Source: Chryseobacterium arachidis (lineage in GTDB: Bacteria; Bacteroidota; Bacteroidia; Flavobacteriales; Weeksellaceae). From it: a stretch of DNA of 64,000 nt. The position numbers and the translations under genes were made by a program. Positions 47,995 through 58,196 of this stretch are shown here, one piece after another. The notes below the pieces were generated by a model. The model saw only the letters and a list, made by a program, of their open reading frames with translations. It did no database searches and had not been told where the DNA came from. Each line of letters opens with the position of its first letter. Positions within the stretch are counted from its first letter, which is position 1. The stretch lies in NCBI RefSeq assembly GCF_900129245.1, contig NZ_FQUT01000004.1, positions 248,001-312,000 of the forward strand. Direction: 5' to 3'.

Positions 47995-50118
47995 ATGAAC
48001 ACAACAGCTTATATACAGCAAACCCTCAATATATCAGAAAAAAGCATCAACGCAACTTTAGAATTATTAGCGGAAGACTGCACCATTCCTTTCATTTCCC
48101 GTTACCGAAAAGATAAAACCGGCAATCTGGATGAAACACAGATCGAACAGATTTCTAAGCTTAATAAACAGTTTGAAGAAATTATAAAAAGAAAAGAATC
48201 CATTCTAAAATCCATTGAAGAGCAAAATTCTTTAACTCCCGAATTAAAACAGAGAATTGAAGACAGTTTTGATATTCAGGAGATTGAGGATTTGTATTTA
48301 CCTTTCAAAAAAAGAAAGAAAACCAAAGCGGATACCGCAAAGGAAAAAGGACTGGAACCTTTAGCTAAAATAATCATGAGTCAGAAAACTCAGGATATCC
48401 AGTTTTTGGCTTCCAAATATCTGAATGATCAGGTTTCTTCTGAAGAGGAAGCTTTGCAGGGCGCAAGAGATATCATGGCAGAATGGATTAATGAAAATAT
48501 GTATGTCCGAAAAAATCTGCGTCGATTATTCCAAAGAAAAGCGATTGTCACTTCAAAAGTAGTTAAAGCTAAAAAAGATGAGGAAGATGCCCAGAAATTC
48601 TCTCAGTATTTTGAATGGGAAGAAAATCTGAACAGAACGCCTTCTCACCGATTGTTGGCCATGTTAAGAGCCGAAGCGGAAGGTTTCGTTAAAACAAACA
48701 TTGGAATCGATAAAGATGAAGCCATTGATTTTATTGAAAATGCCATTATAAAATCAAATAACGAAACGGCAGAGCAAATTTCTTTAGCCATAAAAGACAG
48801 CTACAAAAGATTACTGGAACCCGCAATCTCCAACGAAACGTTACAGGAAGCCAAAGAAAAAGCCGATAAAAAAGCCATCGAAATTTTCTCTGAAAACCTG
48901 ACTCAGTTATTGCTTGCTCCGCCTTTAGGCGAAAAGAGAATTCTGGCCATTGATCCGGGCTACAGAAGTGGCTGTAAAGTGGTTTGCCTTGATGAAAAAG
49001 GAGACTTACTACACAACGAAACAATCTATCCTCACGCTCCGCAAAACGAAAGCGGAATGGCCATGAAGAAAATCCGTTCGATGGTGAACGCTTATAATAT
49101 CGAAGCCATCTCGATCGGAAACGGAACTGCAAGCCGTGAAACCGAATTTTTCATTAAAAAAATTGCGTTCGACAAGCCTTTACAGGTCTTTGTGGTTTCG
49201 GAAGCCGGAGCTTCAGTTTATTCTGCAAGTAAAATTGCACGTGATGAATTTCCAAGTTATGATGTAACAGTTCGTGGTTCGGTTTCCATCGGGAGAAGAT
49301 TGGCAGATCCGTTGGCAGAACTGGTGAAGATCGATCCTAAATCTATTGGAGTCGGGCAATATCAGCATGATGTAGATCAGACTCAGCTTAAAAACGAACT
49401 GGATTCTACTGTCATGAAATGTGTGAATTCAGTAGGAATCAATTTAAATACGGCGAGTAAATCTTTACTAAGTTATGTTTCGGGAATCGGCGAAAAAATG
49501 GCAGAAAATATCGTGAATTACCGAACTGAAAACGGTGCTTTTGAAGACAGAAAGCAATTGAAAAAAGTTCCGAGACTGGGTGAAAAAGCTTTCCAACAGG
49601 CAGCGGCGTTTGTGAGAATTCATAACGCTAAAAATCCGCTGGACAATTCTGCCGTTCATCCTGAAGCGTACGGAATTGTTGAAAAAATGGCGAAAGATCT
49701 CGGAATTAAAACTAATGAATTGATTGCTAATAAAGAAAAAATCACATTGGTTCAGCCTGAAAAATATATTACGGAAGACATCGGAATTTTAACAATCAAA
49801 GATATTTTAAAAGAACTGGAAAAGCCCGGATTAGATCCAAGAAAAGCTGCCAAAGTTTTTGAATTTGATCCCAATGTAAAAAAGATAACGGATTTAAAAA
49901 TCGGAATGATTTTACCCGGAATAGTTAATAATATTACGGCTTTCGGATGTTTTGTAGACTTAGGAATCAAAGAAAGCGGCTTGGTTCATATTTCTCAGTT
50001 GAAAGACGGTTTTGTTTCTGATGTGAACGAAGTGGTGAAACTGCATCAGCATGTTCAGGTAAGAGTGACGGAAATTGATGAGGTAAGAAAGAGAATTCAG
50101 CTGAGCATGATTTTGTAA
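47995..50118 (+). CDS. tex: Tex family RNA-binding protein
   Basis: 707 residues. The N-terminal helical Tex domain (SRYRKDKTGNLDETQI) is followed by a YqgF/RuvC-like domain (ILAIDPGYRSGCKVV, then EAISIGNGTASRETE), a tandem helix-hairpin-helix region (LLSYVSGIGEKMAENIV...LKKVPRLGEKAFQQAA) and a C-terminal S1 domain (GMILPGIVNNITAFGCFVDLG...RIQLSM). Tex proteins act in transcription and RNA handling. I choose the ATG at 47995, which gives the family N-terminus; 15 further codons upstream in frame are unlikely. Confidence 0.94.
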   Translation: MNTTAYIQQTLNISEKSINATLELLAEDCTIPFISRYRKDKTGNLDETQIEQISKLNKQFEEIIKRKESILKSIEEQNSLTPELKQRIEDSFDIQEIEDLYLPFKKRKKTKADTAKEKGLEPLAKIIMSQKTQDIQFLASKYLNDQVSSEEEALQGARDIMAEWINENMYVRKNLRRLFQRKAIVTSKVVKAKKDEEDAQKFSQYFEWEENLNRTPSHRLLAMLRAEAEGFVKTNIGIDKDEAIDFIENAIIKSNNETAEQISLAIKDSYKRLLEPAISNETLQEAKEKADKKAIEIFSENLTQLLLAPPLGEKRILAIDPGYRSGCKVVCLDEKGDLLHNETIYPHAPQNESGMAMKKIRSMVNAYNIEAISIGNGTASRETEFFIKKIAFDKPLQVFVVSEAGASVYSASKIARDEFPSYDVTVRGSVSIGRRLADPLAELVKIDPKSIGVGQYQHDVDQTQLKNELDSTVMKCVNSVGINLNTASKSLLSYVSGIGEKMAENIVNYRTENGAFEDRKQLKKVPRLGEKAFQQAAAFVRIHNAKNPLDNSAVHPEAYGIVEKMAKDLGIKTNELIANKEKITLVQPEKYITEDIGILTIKDILKELEKPGLDPRKAAKVFEFDPNVKKITDLKIGMILPGIVNNITAFGCFVDLGIKESGLVHISQLKDGFVSDVNEVVKLHQHVQVRVTEIDEVRKRIQLSMIL

Positions 50119-50183
50119 TAAAATTGCTCAAGAGTTATTGTGTTAGAAATTAATTGATTGTCAAACTAATGCCATAAAATATA

Positions 50184-50708
50184 ATGTCATATAATTATTA
50201 TTTATCAGCTACAGCGTATATAAAAAACAGATGGGTTATGGTTGGAGTGGGCACGCCAGAAATGGAGCAGGCATCGGATTTATCAGATATGGGTTTAAGT
50301 GAAATAACGAACACATTAGCCGAATTGAATGCTGTTATTGAAGGACAGCTAGATTATCTTGATTGGGGTACAGATTTGTTTTATGTATCTTCCGAAGCTA
50401 CCGTATCTAATTACGGACGCTATGACAAAGCAGAGCGTCCCCAAGTACCCACTATAGGTTTAAGAAATTTTTTAATAGAACTAAAAAAATTTAAAGAGCA
50501 ATGCCTGACAAAAGACTATTATAAAGTGATAATTGGTCAGGCATTTACTGCAATCAAAGCTAATCCTTTACAATATAAAAGATGGACAACTTCAGATTTA
50601 TACTATCTAATTACCTTAAATAATATAACAATTACTTTAGTATTGGAGCCTGATGATTTCGATTTGTCAGTTGGTCAATACATAACTCAATTAGCAAGAT
50701 CTTTTTAA
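50184..50708 (+). CDS. Hypothetical protein (immunity-like size)
   Basis: 174 residues, no signal peptide or membrane segment, acidic N-terminal half with ASDLSDMGLSEITNTLAELNAVIEGQLDYLDWG, and a C-terminal half with TTSDLYYLITLNNITITLVLEPDDFDL. I do not recognise the family. Size, AT-rich sequence and cytoplasmic nature resemble immunity proteins of polymorphic toxins, but no toxin gene is adjacent. It ends before a very strong terminator. Confidence 0.6.
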   Translation: MSYNYYLSATAYIKNRWVMVGVGTPEMEQASDLSDMGLSEITNTLAELNAVIEGQLDYLDWGTDLFYVSSEATVSNYGRYDKAERPQVPTIGLRNFLIELKKFKEQCLTKDYYKVIIGQAFTAIKANPLQYKRWTTSDLYYLITLNNITITLVLEPDDFDLSVGQYITQLARSF

Positions 50709-50824
50709 TGAAGAAAGATTGATTAGTAAATTATATGAGAGTATTTAAAGTTCAGAAAATTCTGTTAAATTTCAGCATGTATTTACCTTAATATGCTAGA
50801 TATTTTCTAATCGTTTATTCGTGA

Positions 50825-50881
50825 ATTTATAAAAAGTTTCGGGTTCGGGCCATTGGCCCGAACCCGAAACTTTTTATAAAT
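50825..50881. terminator. Perfect 28-bp hairpin, bidirectional terminator
   Basis: The left arm 50825-50852 (with AAAGTTTCGGGTTCGGGCC at its core) is the exact complement of 50854-50881; the centre is one unpaired T. It lies between the convergent hypothetical gene and the M28 peptidase. Confidence 0.9.
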
Positions 50882-50887
50882 CAGAAA

Positions 50888-52447
50888 TTATTTATAGTCC
50901 TTAGAATCTCTTCTCGCCTTTTGCACTTGAGGCCATTTTGTAACATTTCCTTTATCATCCAAAGGCATCGTTCTTTTTTCCCTGTTTGTAAATTCAGGAT
51001 CTTCTGAAGCCATGTAAGCCAAAGTTGCCGTTAAAATCACGTTACTTTTTACCTCATCAAAAATAATTTTGTCATACGTATCTTTCGTTGTGTGCCAAGT
51101 ATATCCGAAATATCCCCAATTTAAAGACCCCAAACCAAACGAAGGAACTCCAGCTGCAACAAATGAAGCATGATCGGAACCGCCCCCGCCGGGCATTCCC
51201 GGGAAATCTGTTTTAATCTGATCCTTGATATTTTTAGGAACCGCATTCAGCCATTTTCCGATATAATCGTAAGCATTCACAAAGCCCTGTCCGCTGATAT
51301 TCACTACCCTACCCGTTCCGTTATCCTGATTGAAAACCGCCTGAACTCCCTTAATAATTTCAGGATTATCTGCCACAAAACCTCTCGAGCCGTTCAGTCC
51401 CTGTTCTTCACTTCCCCAAAGTCCGACAACGATTGTTCTTTTATTATTCGGATAATATTTTTTCAGAACTCTCACGGTTTCAAGCATCGTTAAAACTCCT
51501 GTTCCGTTGTCTGTTGCTCCCTGAGCCCCATCCCAAGAATCGAGGTGAGCAGAAAGAATAATATATTCGTTAGGCTTTTCTTTTCCTTTAATCATCCCAA
51601 TGGTATTAAAAGTTTTCGCTTCAGGAAGAACTTTTGACTGTGCTTCTAACTTAATCCTCGGTTTCTGTCCGTTTTCAGCCATTCTGTATAGCATTCCGTA
51701 ATCTTCAACATCAATGTCGATCATGGGAATCTTTGTGGTCTTAGCTCCAAAAATCCTGTTGGCTCCCATAATACCTGTCCAGTTGGAAATAGAAATTCCG
51801 GCAGCACCTGCCTTTTCCAATGCTTCGGGCAGTGTGTTATTGTCATAACCGATGCTTTTTACATAATCTGCAAAATCTTTTGTAGTCTTTGCTTTTTCTG
51901 CTTTCAGTTTTTCATACAGTTCAGGCGTTGCAAACTCTTTGATCTGCTCGTCCGACCGTCCGATTTTCTGATATTGAGCGATCAACACGATCTTTCCTTT
52001 TACAGAAGGTAACCATTGATCGAATTCTGCTTTTGATGATACTTTCGGAAGAATGATGACCTCCGCTTCTATGGCTTTCTTCGTTGCCGGGCTCCAGGCT
52101 AATTGCGTTGCTGTTAAAGTTTTTACACGGGGATATACCATATCGACATGTGTAATCCCTCTCTGCCACCCTTTCCAGGTTCCGAACTGCTGCAAATTGG
52201 CTTCGATGTCCCAAGAACGGAGTTTATTAGCCGTCCACTCGTTGGCTGCTAACATTTCAGGAGTTCCTACTAAGCGAGGTCCGATACCATCGAGAAGTTC
52301 ATAAGCCATATTTTCAAGCTGAGAATTGGTATTAACTTCATTAACGAAATTCTGAACCATCGGATCCAGCTTTTCCTGTGCATTTGCGAAAGAAAATTGT
52401 GCCGCCACAACAATTGCGGGGACAACAAAATATCTGTTTATCTTCAT
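50888..52447 (-). CDS. M28 family zinc metallopeptidase, secreted
   Basis: 519 residues. A signal peptide (FVVPAIVVAAQFSFANAQ) precedes an inserted PA-like domain (VKGKIVLIAQYQ...EKAGAAGISI) and the M28 catalytic domain: SAHLDSWDGAQGATDNGTG holds the first zinc ligands (H, D), GLWGSEEQGLNGS the catalytic EE pair, and the later NQDNG and GGGSDHASF supply the last ligands. Aminopeptidase or carboxypeptidase (PGCP-like) in the periplasm or outside. Normal length; single gene. Confidence 0.9.
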   Translation of the reverse strand: MKINRYFVVPAIVVAAQFSFANAQEKLDPMVQNFVNEVNTNSQLENMAYELLDGIGPRLVGTPEMLAANEWTANKLRSWDIEANLQQFGTWKGWQRGITHVDMVYPRVKTLTATQLAWSPATKKAIEAEVIILPKVSSKAEFDQWLPSVKGKIVLIAQYQKIGRSDEQIKEFATPELYEKLKAEKAKTTKDFADYVKSIGYDNNTLPEALEKAGAAGISISNWTGIMGANRIFGAKTTKIPMIDIDVEDYGMLYRMAENGQKPRIKLEAQSKVLPEAKTFNTIGMIKGKEKPNEYIILSAHLDSWDGAQGATDNGTGVLTMLETVRVLKKYYPNNKRTIVVGLWGSEEQGLNGSRGFVADNPEIIKGVQAVFNQDNGTGRVVNISGQGFVNAYDYIGKWLNAVPKNIKDQIKTDFPGMPGGGGSDHASFVAAGVPSFGLGSLNWGYFGYTWHTTKDTYDKIIFDEVKSNVILTATLAYMASEDPEFTNREKRTMPLDDKGNVTKWPQVQKARRDSKDYK

Positions 52448-52869
52448 AATTTTATTATTGTGTTAAAGATAAAAAGAATCGGTAGAATTTTAAGCTAAAT
52501 TCATCTTTGGGATGGATTTCAGATCTGATTTTTTAAATTTTATTAATAAATTTTTATAGCTCTTTCTTAATTTTTCTAAATTAAAATAAATTTTTTTATT
52601 CTTTTTCTTAACATTAAGTAATTAAGTTGTGTTCGGTTAATAAAATCAATAAATTGATTTTATTAAGTTTTTTAAGCTAAATACTCTTAATTTCTTAATG
52701 TTAAAGTAATTTATAAATTTAAACAGACTCTAAGCTTTTAAGAAAAGAACAATGTAAATTATTAACTGAAATGAGTGAAGAAACGGTATGTTTATGTGAA
52801 TTTTAATGAATTTAGTTTTAAATTAAATCCATAAAAAAAACCGACTTTAATAAGCCGGTTTAGGAACAA
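52448..52869. other. AT-rich intergenic region with palindrome
   Basis: 422 bp without a gene. It holds a perfect inverted repeat (TTAATAAAATCAA/TTGATTTTATTAA, 52637-52666) and the terminator of the HC1-like gene (52838-52861). The rest is almost only A and T. Confidence 0.6.
52838..52861 (-). terminator. Terminator of the HC1-like gene
   Basis: AAACCGACTT/AAGCCGGTTT stem with one mismatch. T residues follow on the minus strand. Confidence 0.7.
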
Positions 52870-53046
52870 TTATTTTTTTGATTCTTCAACAGAAACTTTT
52901 CTGAAGTCTTTGAACAATTTGCTAAGTTCCAAAGCTGCTTTACGAGCTCTAGTTCCAGCTGCTTTGTTTCCTTTTTCTACTTGTTGGTTTGCTTCAGTTG
53001 TAAAAGCTTCAAATTCCGCGTTGATTTTTTCAATTAGTTCTTTCAT
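52870..53046 (-). CDS. Histone H1-like (HC1 family) small protein
   Basis: 58 residues from the ATG at 53046 to TAA at 52870. The sequence begins MKELIEKINAEFEAFTTEAN, continues with NKAAGTRARKAALELSKLFK and ends ESKK. This is the short, helical, lysine/arginine/alanine-rich protein annotated as HC1-like histone in many Bacteroidota; it presumably binds DNA or RNA. A hairpin terminator follows. Confidence 0.85.
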   Translation of the reverse strand: MKELIEKINAEFEAFTTEANQQVEKGNKAAGTRARKAALELSKLFKDFRKVSVEESKK

Positions 53047-53163
53047 TATTTTTAAAATTTAGGCTGCAAATATAGGTTTTATGGTGATTCCAGCCAACTT
53101 TGATACAGAAAGTTTGTGATAATTAATAAAAATTAACGGGATCAAATCCTATTCTGCCCAAAA

Positions 53164-54897
53164 TCAGCATTCTTTAAGGGTAAAACTGAAGGTACTTCCC
53201 ACTCCGTATTCGCTGCTGACAGCGATTTTTCCACCTTGGGACTCTATCAGTTCCTTGCTGATGCTCAGCCCCAAGCCGGTTCCTTCTTTTTTAGTTCCCG
53301 GAATTCTGAAGTAACGGTCGAAAATTCTTGAGATATACTGAGGTTCAATGCCATTTCCTGAATCTTTTACAGAGAAAATAATTTCGTTCCCTTGTTTTTT
53401 CACTTCAATCTCAATCTCTGAATTTTCATACGAATACCGGACTGCATTGGAAAGGAGATTATTGAGCACCCAAGCCGTTTTTTCACCATCCGCCAGCACA
53501 AACCTGCTTTCAGGATCTATGTTTACATGCAGGGCAATCTGTTTCTGCTCGGCAGAAGATCTGTTGGATTCCAATGCATACTCCACAATATCTGCAATTT
53601 CAGCCGGCTGTATGTCAAGTTTTATCGATCCACTTTCCAATTGGGTCATATTCAGCAATTCCCCGGTGATTTTCAGCAGTCTGTTCGTATCATCTTTTAT
53701 GCCATTAACAAGATTTTTCTGATCTTCATTGAGATTCCCGACTTTATCATTTTCAAGGAGCTGAAGTCCCATTTTAATAGAAGAAATCGGAGTTTTAAAC
53801 TCGTGTGAAACCGTGCCTATGAAGTTGGTTTTTGCCAGATCCAGTTCTTTAAAAGGAGTAATATTATGCAGCATAATTACCTGTCCGATGAACTGACTGT
53901 CCTGTTCGCCTGTCGGAATGATATTAATATCAATAATATCTTTTTCAAAATAACTCTCCTTTCCCCCAGCGTAGATTTTCATAGTTCCCGATTCCTTTTT
54001 AATGCCGGGCTGCATGCTGTCTTTAATAATATTTCGCACCAGGTCGTTGGTTATGGCAATATCCTGAATTAATTGTCCTACAAAATTCTCTTTTTTAAGT
54101 CCGGTGATATTTAAAGCTTCATTATTCACGAAGAGGACTTTCTTGTTTTCATCGATTCCTATCACAGGATCCTGCATATTGTCGATAAGGGTTTCAATGC
54201 GCTTTTTTCCTTTTAAGATCTTTTCCAGCTTGCTTTCCGAATATTCATGAAGTTTTTCCGCCATAGTATTGAATGACCTTGCCAATTCCCCAAACTCGCT
54301 GTTGCTTTCAAAATGAACCCGCTGTTTATAATCCTGATTGGCAATCTGTCTAATACTTTGCGTTAGAATACGGATCGGGTCGGCAATATTCGACGGGAGG
54401 TTTACCATTAAAATAAAAGCCATCAAAAAGCAGAGCGTTCCAACGATGGAAATTACGGCAATAGCGTTTTTAGCCGTTTTATCCGCCACAATGCTTTTGT
54501 GCTGTATGGCCGACATGTTGAGCTGCATCAATTCCGTAAGATCTTTTCTGATAGAAGACTGAATGGATGTATTCTGTGGATTTTTCTTCAGCACTGAAAA
54601 ATGAGTAGCAATTTTTTCCGTAGCTTCTTTTTCCCCGACTTCGGTAACATTTTTTTTCTGCTTGTCCAGATGTTTCTCAAATACGCTGAAAGCCAACGGA
54701 TCTGTGTTAATTTCTTCCAGTGCCAACAGCATATTTCGCGAATACTCCAATGTATTGTAATTAGCCACCAGAATGTTTCCGGTATCTTTTTTCAGCTGAT
54801 TGATATACCATGCACTCAGTACCGAAAGCACAATAATCATCATGAACAGAAGACCTACACCGATATTAAGTTTTGTTTTTATTTTCATTTGCATCAA
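53164..54897 (-). CDS. HAMP/PAS sensor histidine kinase of the kdp cluster
   Basis: 577 residues. Two membrane segments (about 12-32 and 145-170) enclose a periplasmic four-helix sensor. Then come HAMP (about 170-225), PAS (VIGIDENKKVLFVNNEALNITG), HisKA with the phospho-accepting histidine in SHEFKTPISSIKMGL and HATPase_c (NNLLSNAVRY, DSGNGI, GTGLGLSI). It starts 32 bp after the KdpD-like gene and so probably replaces the missing kinase half of KdpD. Its partner may be the NtrC-type regulator upstream of kdp. An alternative start lies three codons in. Confidence 0.87.
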   Translation of the reverse strand: MMQMKIKTKLNIGVGLLFMMIIVLSVLSAWYINQLKKDTGNILVANYNTLEYSRNMLLALEEINTDPLAFSVFEKHLDKQKKNVTEVGEKEATEKIATHFSVLKKNPQNTSIQSSIRKDLTELMQLNMSAIQHKSIVADKTAKNAIAVISIVGTLCFLMAFILMVNLPSNIADPIRILTQSIRQIANQDYKQRVHFESNSEFGELARSFNTMAEKLHEYSESKLEKILKGKKRIETLIDNMQDPVIGIDENKKVLFVNNEALNITGLKKENFVGQLIQDIAITNDLVRNIIKDSMQPGIKKESGTMKIYAGGKESYFEKDIIDINIIPTGEQDSQFIGQVIMLHNITPFKELDLAKTNFIGTVSHEFKTPISSIKMGLQLLENDKVGNLNEDQKNLVNGIKDDTNRLLKITGELLNMTQLESGSIKLDIQPAEIADIVEYALESNRSSAEQKQIALHVNIDPESRFVLADGEKTAWVLNNLLSNAVRYSYENSEIEIEVKKQGNEIIFSVKDSGNGIEPQYISRIFDRYFRIPGTKKEGTGLGLSISKELIESQGGKIAVSSEYGVGSTFSFTLKEC

Positions 54898-54929
54898 TTG
54901 AATAATGGAAAATACATTTTCGGTTTCAT

Positions 54930-56054
54930 CTAACTTAAAATCACCAAATCTATATTTTCCTGTGACAATTTGTTAAGCAGGGAATTGAAAGTATCTGTCG
55001 CCAGAATAATTTTCCAGAGATTTAAATGCGGTTTCCCGATACATACCGTAGTAATTTTTCTTTCCTCACACTGCTCCATGATGGCATGCGCAATATTGGT
55101 ATTCTCTACTTTTATGATCTCTGCTCCCAATTCTGTTGCTAATTTAAAATTATTAATGAGATGACGCTGCTTATCCAAGGCTATTTTATCGGAACTTTCT
55201 TTCGGCGTCTGTACATACAGAAGATACCACTGACTGTTGTAATAATTGGCAAGCCTTGCCGTTTTCCGGATTACTTTTTTAGCTGTTTTTTCATTAGAGC
55301 TGATGCATGCCAGAAACCTTTCTTTTTTAATGGCTTTATGAACTGTAACTTCAGATTCCACCTTTCTGGTAACCTGAGAGGCAACTTCTTTAAGGGCAAG
55401 TTCCCGGAGCTGTAAAATACTTTCGGATCTGAAAAAATTGTTCAGCGCTGCACTGATCTTGGTTTTTTCATAGATTTTCCCTTCCTTTAAACGGTTGATC
55501 AGCTCTTCGGCGGTCAAATCAATATTTACCACCTCGTCGGCCTGAAAGAGAACGCTGTCCGGCACTCTTTCTTTGACCTCAATATCGGTTATTTTCTTGA
55601 CTTCTTCATTTAAGCTCTCAATATGCTGAATATTAACGGCACTGATGACATTAATCCCCGAATCCAGAATTTCTGTAACATCCTGCCAGCGTTTTTCATT
55701 TTTACTTCCTTCAATATTGGTATGAGCGAGCTCGTCGATAATCACTACCTCCGGACGTAAGTTTAAAACCGCCTGTACATCCAGCTCCTCGAGTTCTTTT
55801 CCTTTGTAAAAAAGCTTTCTCCTCGGAATAATAGGCAGACCATCCAGCAAAGCATGAGTTTCTTTACGGTTATGGGTTTCAATATAACCGATTTTTACGT
55901 CGATTCCGTTTTCCAGAAGTGCATGTGCTTCCTGAAGCATACGATACGTTTTCCCGACACCGGCACTCATCCCGATGTAAATTTTGAACTTTCCCCGCCT
56001 TGATTTTTTGATCAGGTTAAGAAAATCTTCTGCCGGAGTACGGATTTCTTTCAT
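54930..56054 (-). CDS. kdpD: KdpD N-terminal half (KdpD and USP-like domains only)
   Basis: 374 residues. The KdpD sensor domain holds GMSAGVGKTYRML (Walker A) and VVIIDELAHTN (Walker B-like) and ends about residue 215; a universal-stress-protein-like domain follows (ERFLACISSNEKTAKKVIRKTARLA). The four membrane helices, GAF and kinase domains of classic 900-residue KdpD are absent. In many Bacteroidota KdpD is split like this. It would sense potassium or c-di-AMP/nucleotides and signal to the neighbouring kinase; the latter is inference. Confidence 0.9.
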   Translation of the reverse strand: MKEIRTPAEDFLNLIKKSRRGKFKIYIGMSAGVGKTYRMLQEAHALLENGIDVKIGYIETHNRKETHALLDGLPIIPRRKLFYKGKELEELDVQAVLNLRPEVVIIDELAHTNIEGSKNEKRWQDVTEILDSGINVISAVNIQHIESLNEEVKKITDIEVKERVPDSVLFQADEVVNIDLTAEELINRLKEGKIYEKTKISAALNNFFRSESILQLRELALKEVASQVTRKVESEVTVHKAIKKERFLACISSNEKTAKKVIRKTARLANYYNSQWYLLYVQTPKESSDKIALDKQRHLINNFKLATELGAEIIKVENTNIAHAIMEQCEERKITTVCIGKPHLNLWKIILATDTFNSLLNKLSQENIDLVILS

Positions 56055-56131
56055 GAGTACAAATTTAATGACAATATTTGCCCGTTAATTGATATCAACA
56101 GGCAAATAAATAATGAGAGTATTAAAATAAA

Positions 56132-57502
56132 TTATAGTCTGAAAATAACAGCCACTGTAATTCTGCTGTCCGTTTTTCTAAGATCAGGTCTCCAGTTTTC
56201 TACCGGTGTATCTGCCCATCCGTCCGGGCTTGTAGTTCCTTCTCTTCCTGCAAAATAAGGGATGTTGCTTTTTCTGTATCCATATTCCAGTCTGAAAGTG
56301 CAGAACTGATTAGGCATATAATCCAGCGTTGCTGTTCCCTGAAACATTTTAAGGTCTTTTCCTTCCGCCAATGCATCATTAAAATCATTATTGGCCACTG
56401 GTGAAGGACTAAACGCCAAATAAGCTCCCGGGTTGCTGATGACATCACCACGCAAGCTTAATGCGATTTTATTTTGGTTAAACCATAACCTGTTGGCCAA
56501 TGATGTTCCCACCATATAATTATCTTTAGCCTTTACACCATTTCCTGACTGGAAACCGTAGTGTGTATTCAAACTGAATGCTGCCTGAGAAAGACCTTTG
56601 CTGTTTTTTCTGTTGTAATATCTTGCCACAACACTGTTGTCATGATGGAATCTTCTCACTCCCGGATTATTGCGGGTATCTTTTCCGTTCAGATAAAAGT
56701 TGGCGACCAGCTGCAGGTTTTCGTTGGGTCTGTAGTAGTTTGAATTTCCTATGGATAATCCTGTGTTCCATGAATTATAAGTCTGCCAGCCGTTCATCAC
56801 CCAAAGCTCAGTTTTAAACTTTTTGGAAGGAAAAGCCTGAATTCTTGCCCCCTGAAAATAGAAAGGCGTAAAATCACACACCAGGCTTCGCTGATAGTTC
56901 CAGTTTTCATTAAGCACATAACTTTCCAATCCGATATAGCTCATGAAAATACCGGCTTCCACATTCAGCCCGTGCATGACATTAAAATGATATCCTCCTG
57001 CTGCTTCACGAATATATTTCAGATTGCTTACCGCCGTATTTTTTCCGTGGTTTACCGTTCCGTCGAGATCCTGGACGATCGATCCCATCTGGCCAAACTG
57101 TAGCCAAAGTCGTCCGATTACATTTTTATAATTGGTTTCCAGACCGATGCTCGCCATATTGATTGTAAATTCATTGGAACGGCCAATAGCTGAAGAAATA
57201 GTATGGGTATTGTCTTTTGGACGGTTGAAATCGTAATTAAAATAAGAATCTACATACGCAACTCCTGTAATGATGGTTTCTCCGTCTTTATCTTTCAGGG
57301 TAAGAGGGAAGTCTGTCTGTCTGTTTTGCCCGTTGATCCACGAAAGATCGTACCCTTCAAAAGGAATCTTAGACTGCTGAATTAAAGAATCTTTTTTATG
57401 AGCCTCAACAGACACAGAATCTGCTGATTTTTCCTGTGCAACTAATGAATTTGTTGTCATTAAACATAATGCAGTAATGGCAAGGCTGAATGTTTTTTTC
57501 AT
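56132..57502 (-). CDS. Outer-membrane porin of the kdp cluster
   Basis: 456 residues with a signal peptide (LAITALCLMTTNSLVAQ) and a beta-barrel pattern of alternating strands; the C-terminus ends with an aromatic-type strand (DSRITVAVIFRL). It resembles the putative porins/BBP2-like outer-membrane proteins found in kdp clusters of Bacteroidota. It may let K+ pass into the periplasm under low-potassium conditions; this role is inferred from position between kdpC and kdpD. Confidence 0.8.
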   Translation of the reverse strand: MKKTFSLAITALCLMTTNSLVAQEKSADSVSVEAHKKDSLIQQSKIPFEGYDLSWINGQNRQTDFPLTLKDKDGETIITGVAYVDSYFNYDFNRPKDNTHTISSAIGRSNEFTINMASIGLETNYKNVIGRLWLQFGQMGSIVQDLDGTVNHGKNTAVSNLKYIREAAGGYHFNVMHGLNVEAGIFMSYIGLESYVLNENWNYQRSLVCDFTPFYFQGARIQAFPSKKFKTELWVMNGWQTYNSWNTGLSIGNSNYYRPNENLQLVANFYLNGKDTRNNPGVRRFHHDNSVVARYYNRKNSKGLSQAAFSLNTHYGFQSGNGVKAKDNYMVGTSLANRLWFNQNKIALSLRGDVISNPGAYLAFSPSPVANNDFNDALAEGKDLKMFQGTATLDYMPNQFCTFRLEYGYRKSNIPYFAGREGTTSPDGWADTPVENWRPDLRKTDSRITVAVIFRL

Positions 57503-57521
57503 TTCTTAAATTTCTTTTTTA

Positions 57522-58115
57522 TTATTGTAAACCGTCTAAAGCGAGGTTAAGCTGTAAAACATTTATTTTTTCTGTCCCGAACAACCCGAGGAAGGGTTTT
57601 TCGGTGTGGGATGTTATTAAATTCTCAATTTTACTTTCATCAATTTGTCTGATTTTAGAAATCCTTTTTGCCTGAATTTTAGCCGCCTGAACGGAGATAT
57701 TGGGATCCAGCCCGGAACCGCTGGCTGTTATGAGATCGGCGGGAATTTCCGATTTATGAATTCCGGGATTGTGTTTCAAAAAATTACCGATTCTGTCCTG
57801 AACCGTTTTTAAATACTCCGGATTAGAAGGGCCTTTATTGCTTCCTCCCGCTCCTGCAGCATTATAATTTACCGCTGATGGTCTTGACCAGAAATATTCA
57901 TCTTTATCGAATTTCTGACCGATATTGGTATAATAGTAAATGGTTTTAAACTCATTTTCATTTTTTACTGATGATTCTTTCCTTGTTATGATTTCTCCTT
58001 TTCCATTATTTGGAGCAGCCTGTGCAATCCCAAAGATCAGAAGAGTGTAAATTCCTGAAAAAAATACCGCACAGATAAGAGTGAGTCTGATGGCGGGTAA
58101 TATATTTTGTCGCAT
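57522..58115 (-). CDS. kdpC: K+-transporting ATPase subunit KdpC
   Basis: 197 residues with one N-terminal membrane helix (LTLICAVFFSGIYTLLIFGIAQA) and the periplasmic KdpC domain: YFWSRPSAVNYN, GGSNKGPSNPEYL, GSGLDPNIS and the final PFLGLFGTEKINVLQLNLAL. It stabilises the KdpFABC complex and assists K+ binding. It is placed 81 bp after kdpB and 19 bp before the porin gene. Confidence 0.95.
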   Translation of the reverse strand: MRQNILPAIRLTLICAVFFSGIYTLLIFGIAQAAPNNGKGEIITRKESSVKNENEFKTIYYYTNIGQKFDKDEYFWSRPSAVNYNAAGAGGSNKGPSNPEYLKTVQDRIGNFLKHNPGIHKSEIPADLITASGSGLDPNISVQAAKIQAKRISKIRQIDESKIENLITSHTEKPFLGLFGTEKINVLQLNLALDGLQ

Positions 58116-58196
58116 ATTGTTTTGTTAAAAATTAGTCGTAAGAAGCAAGAAGCTAATCGGAAATAGCACTTTCCTTTCGCTCCTTACTTGTTACTT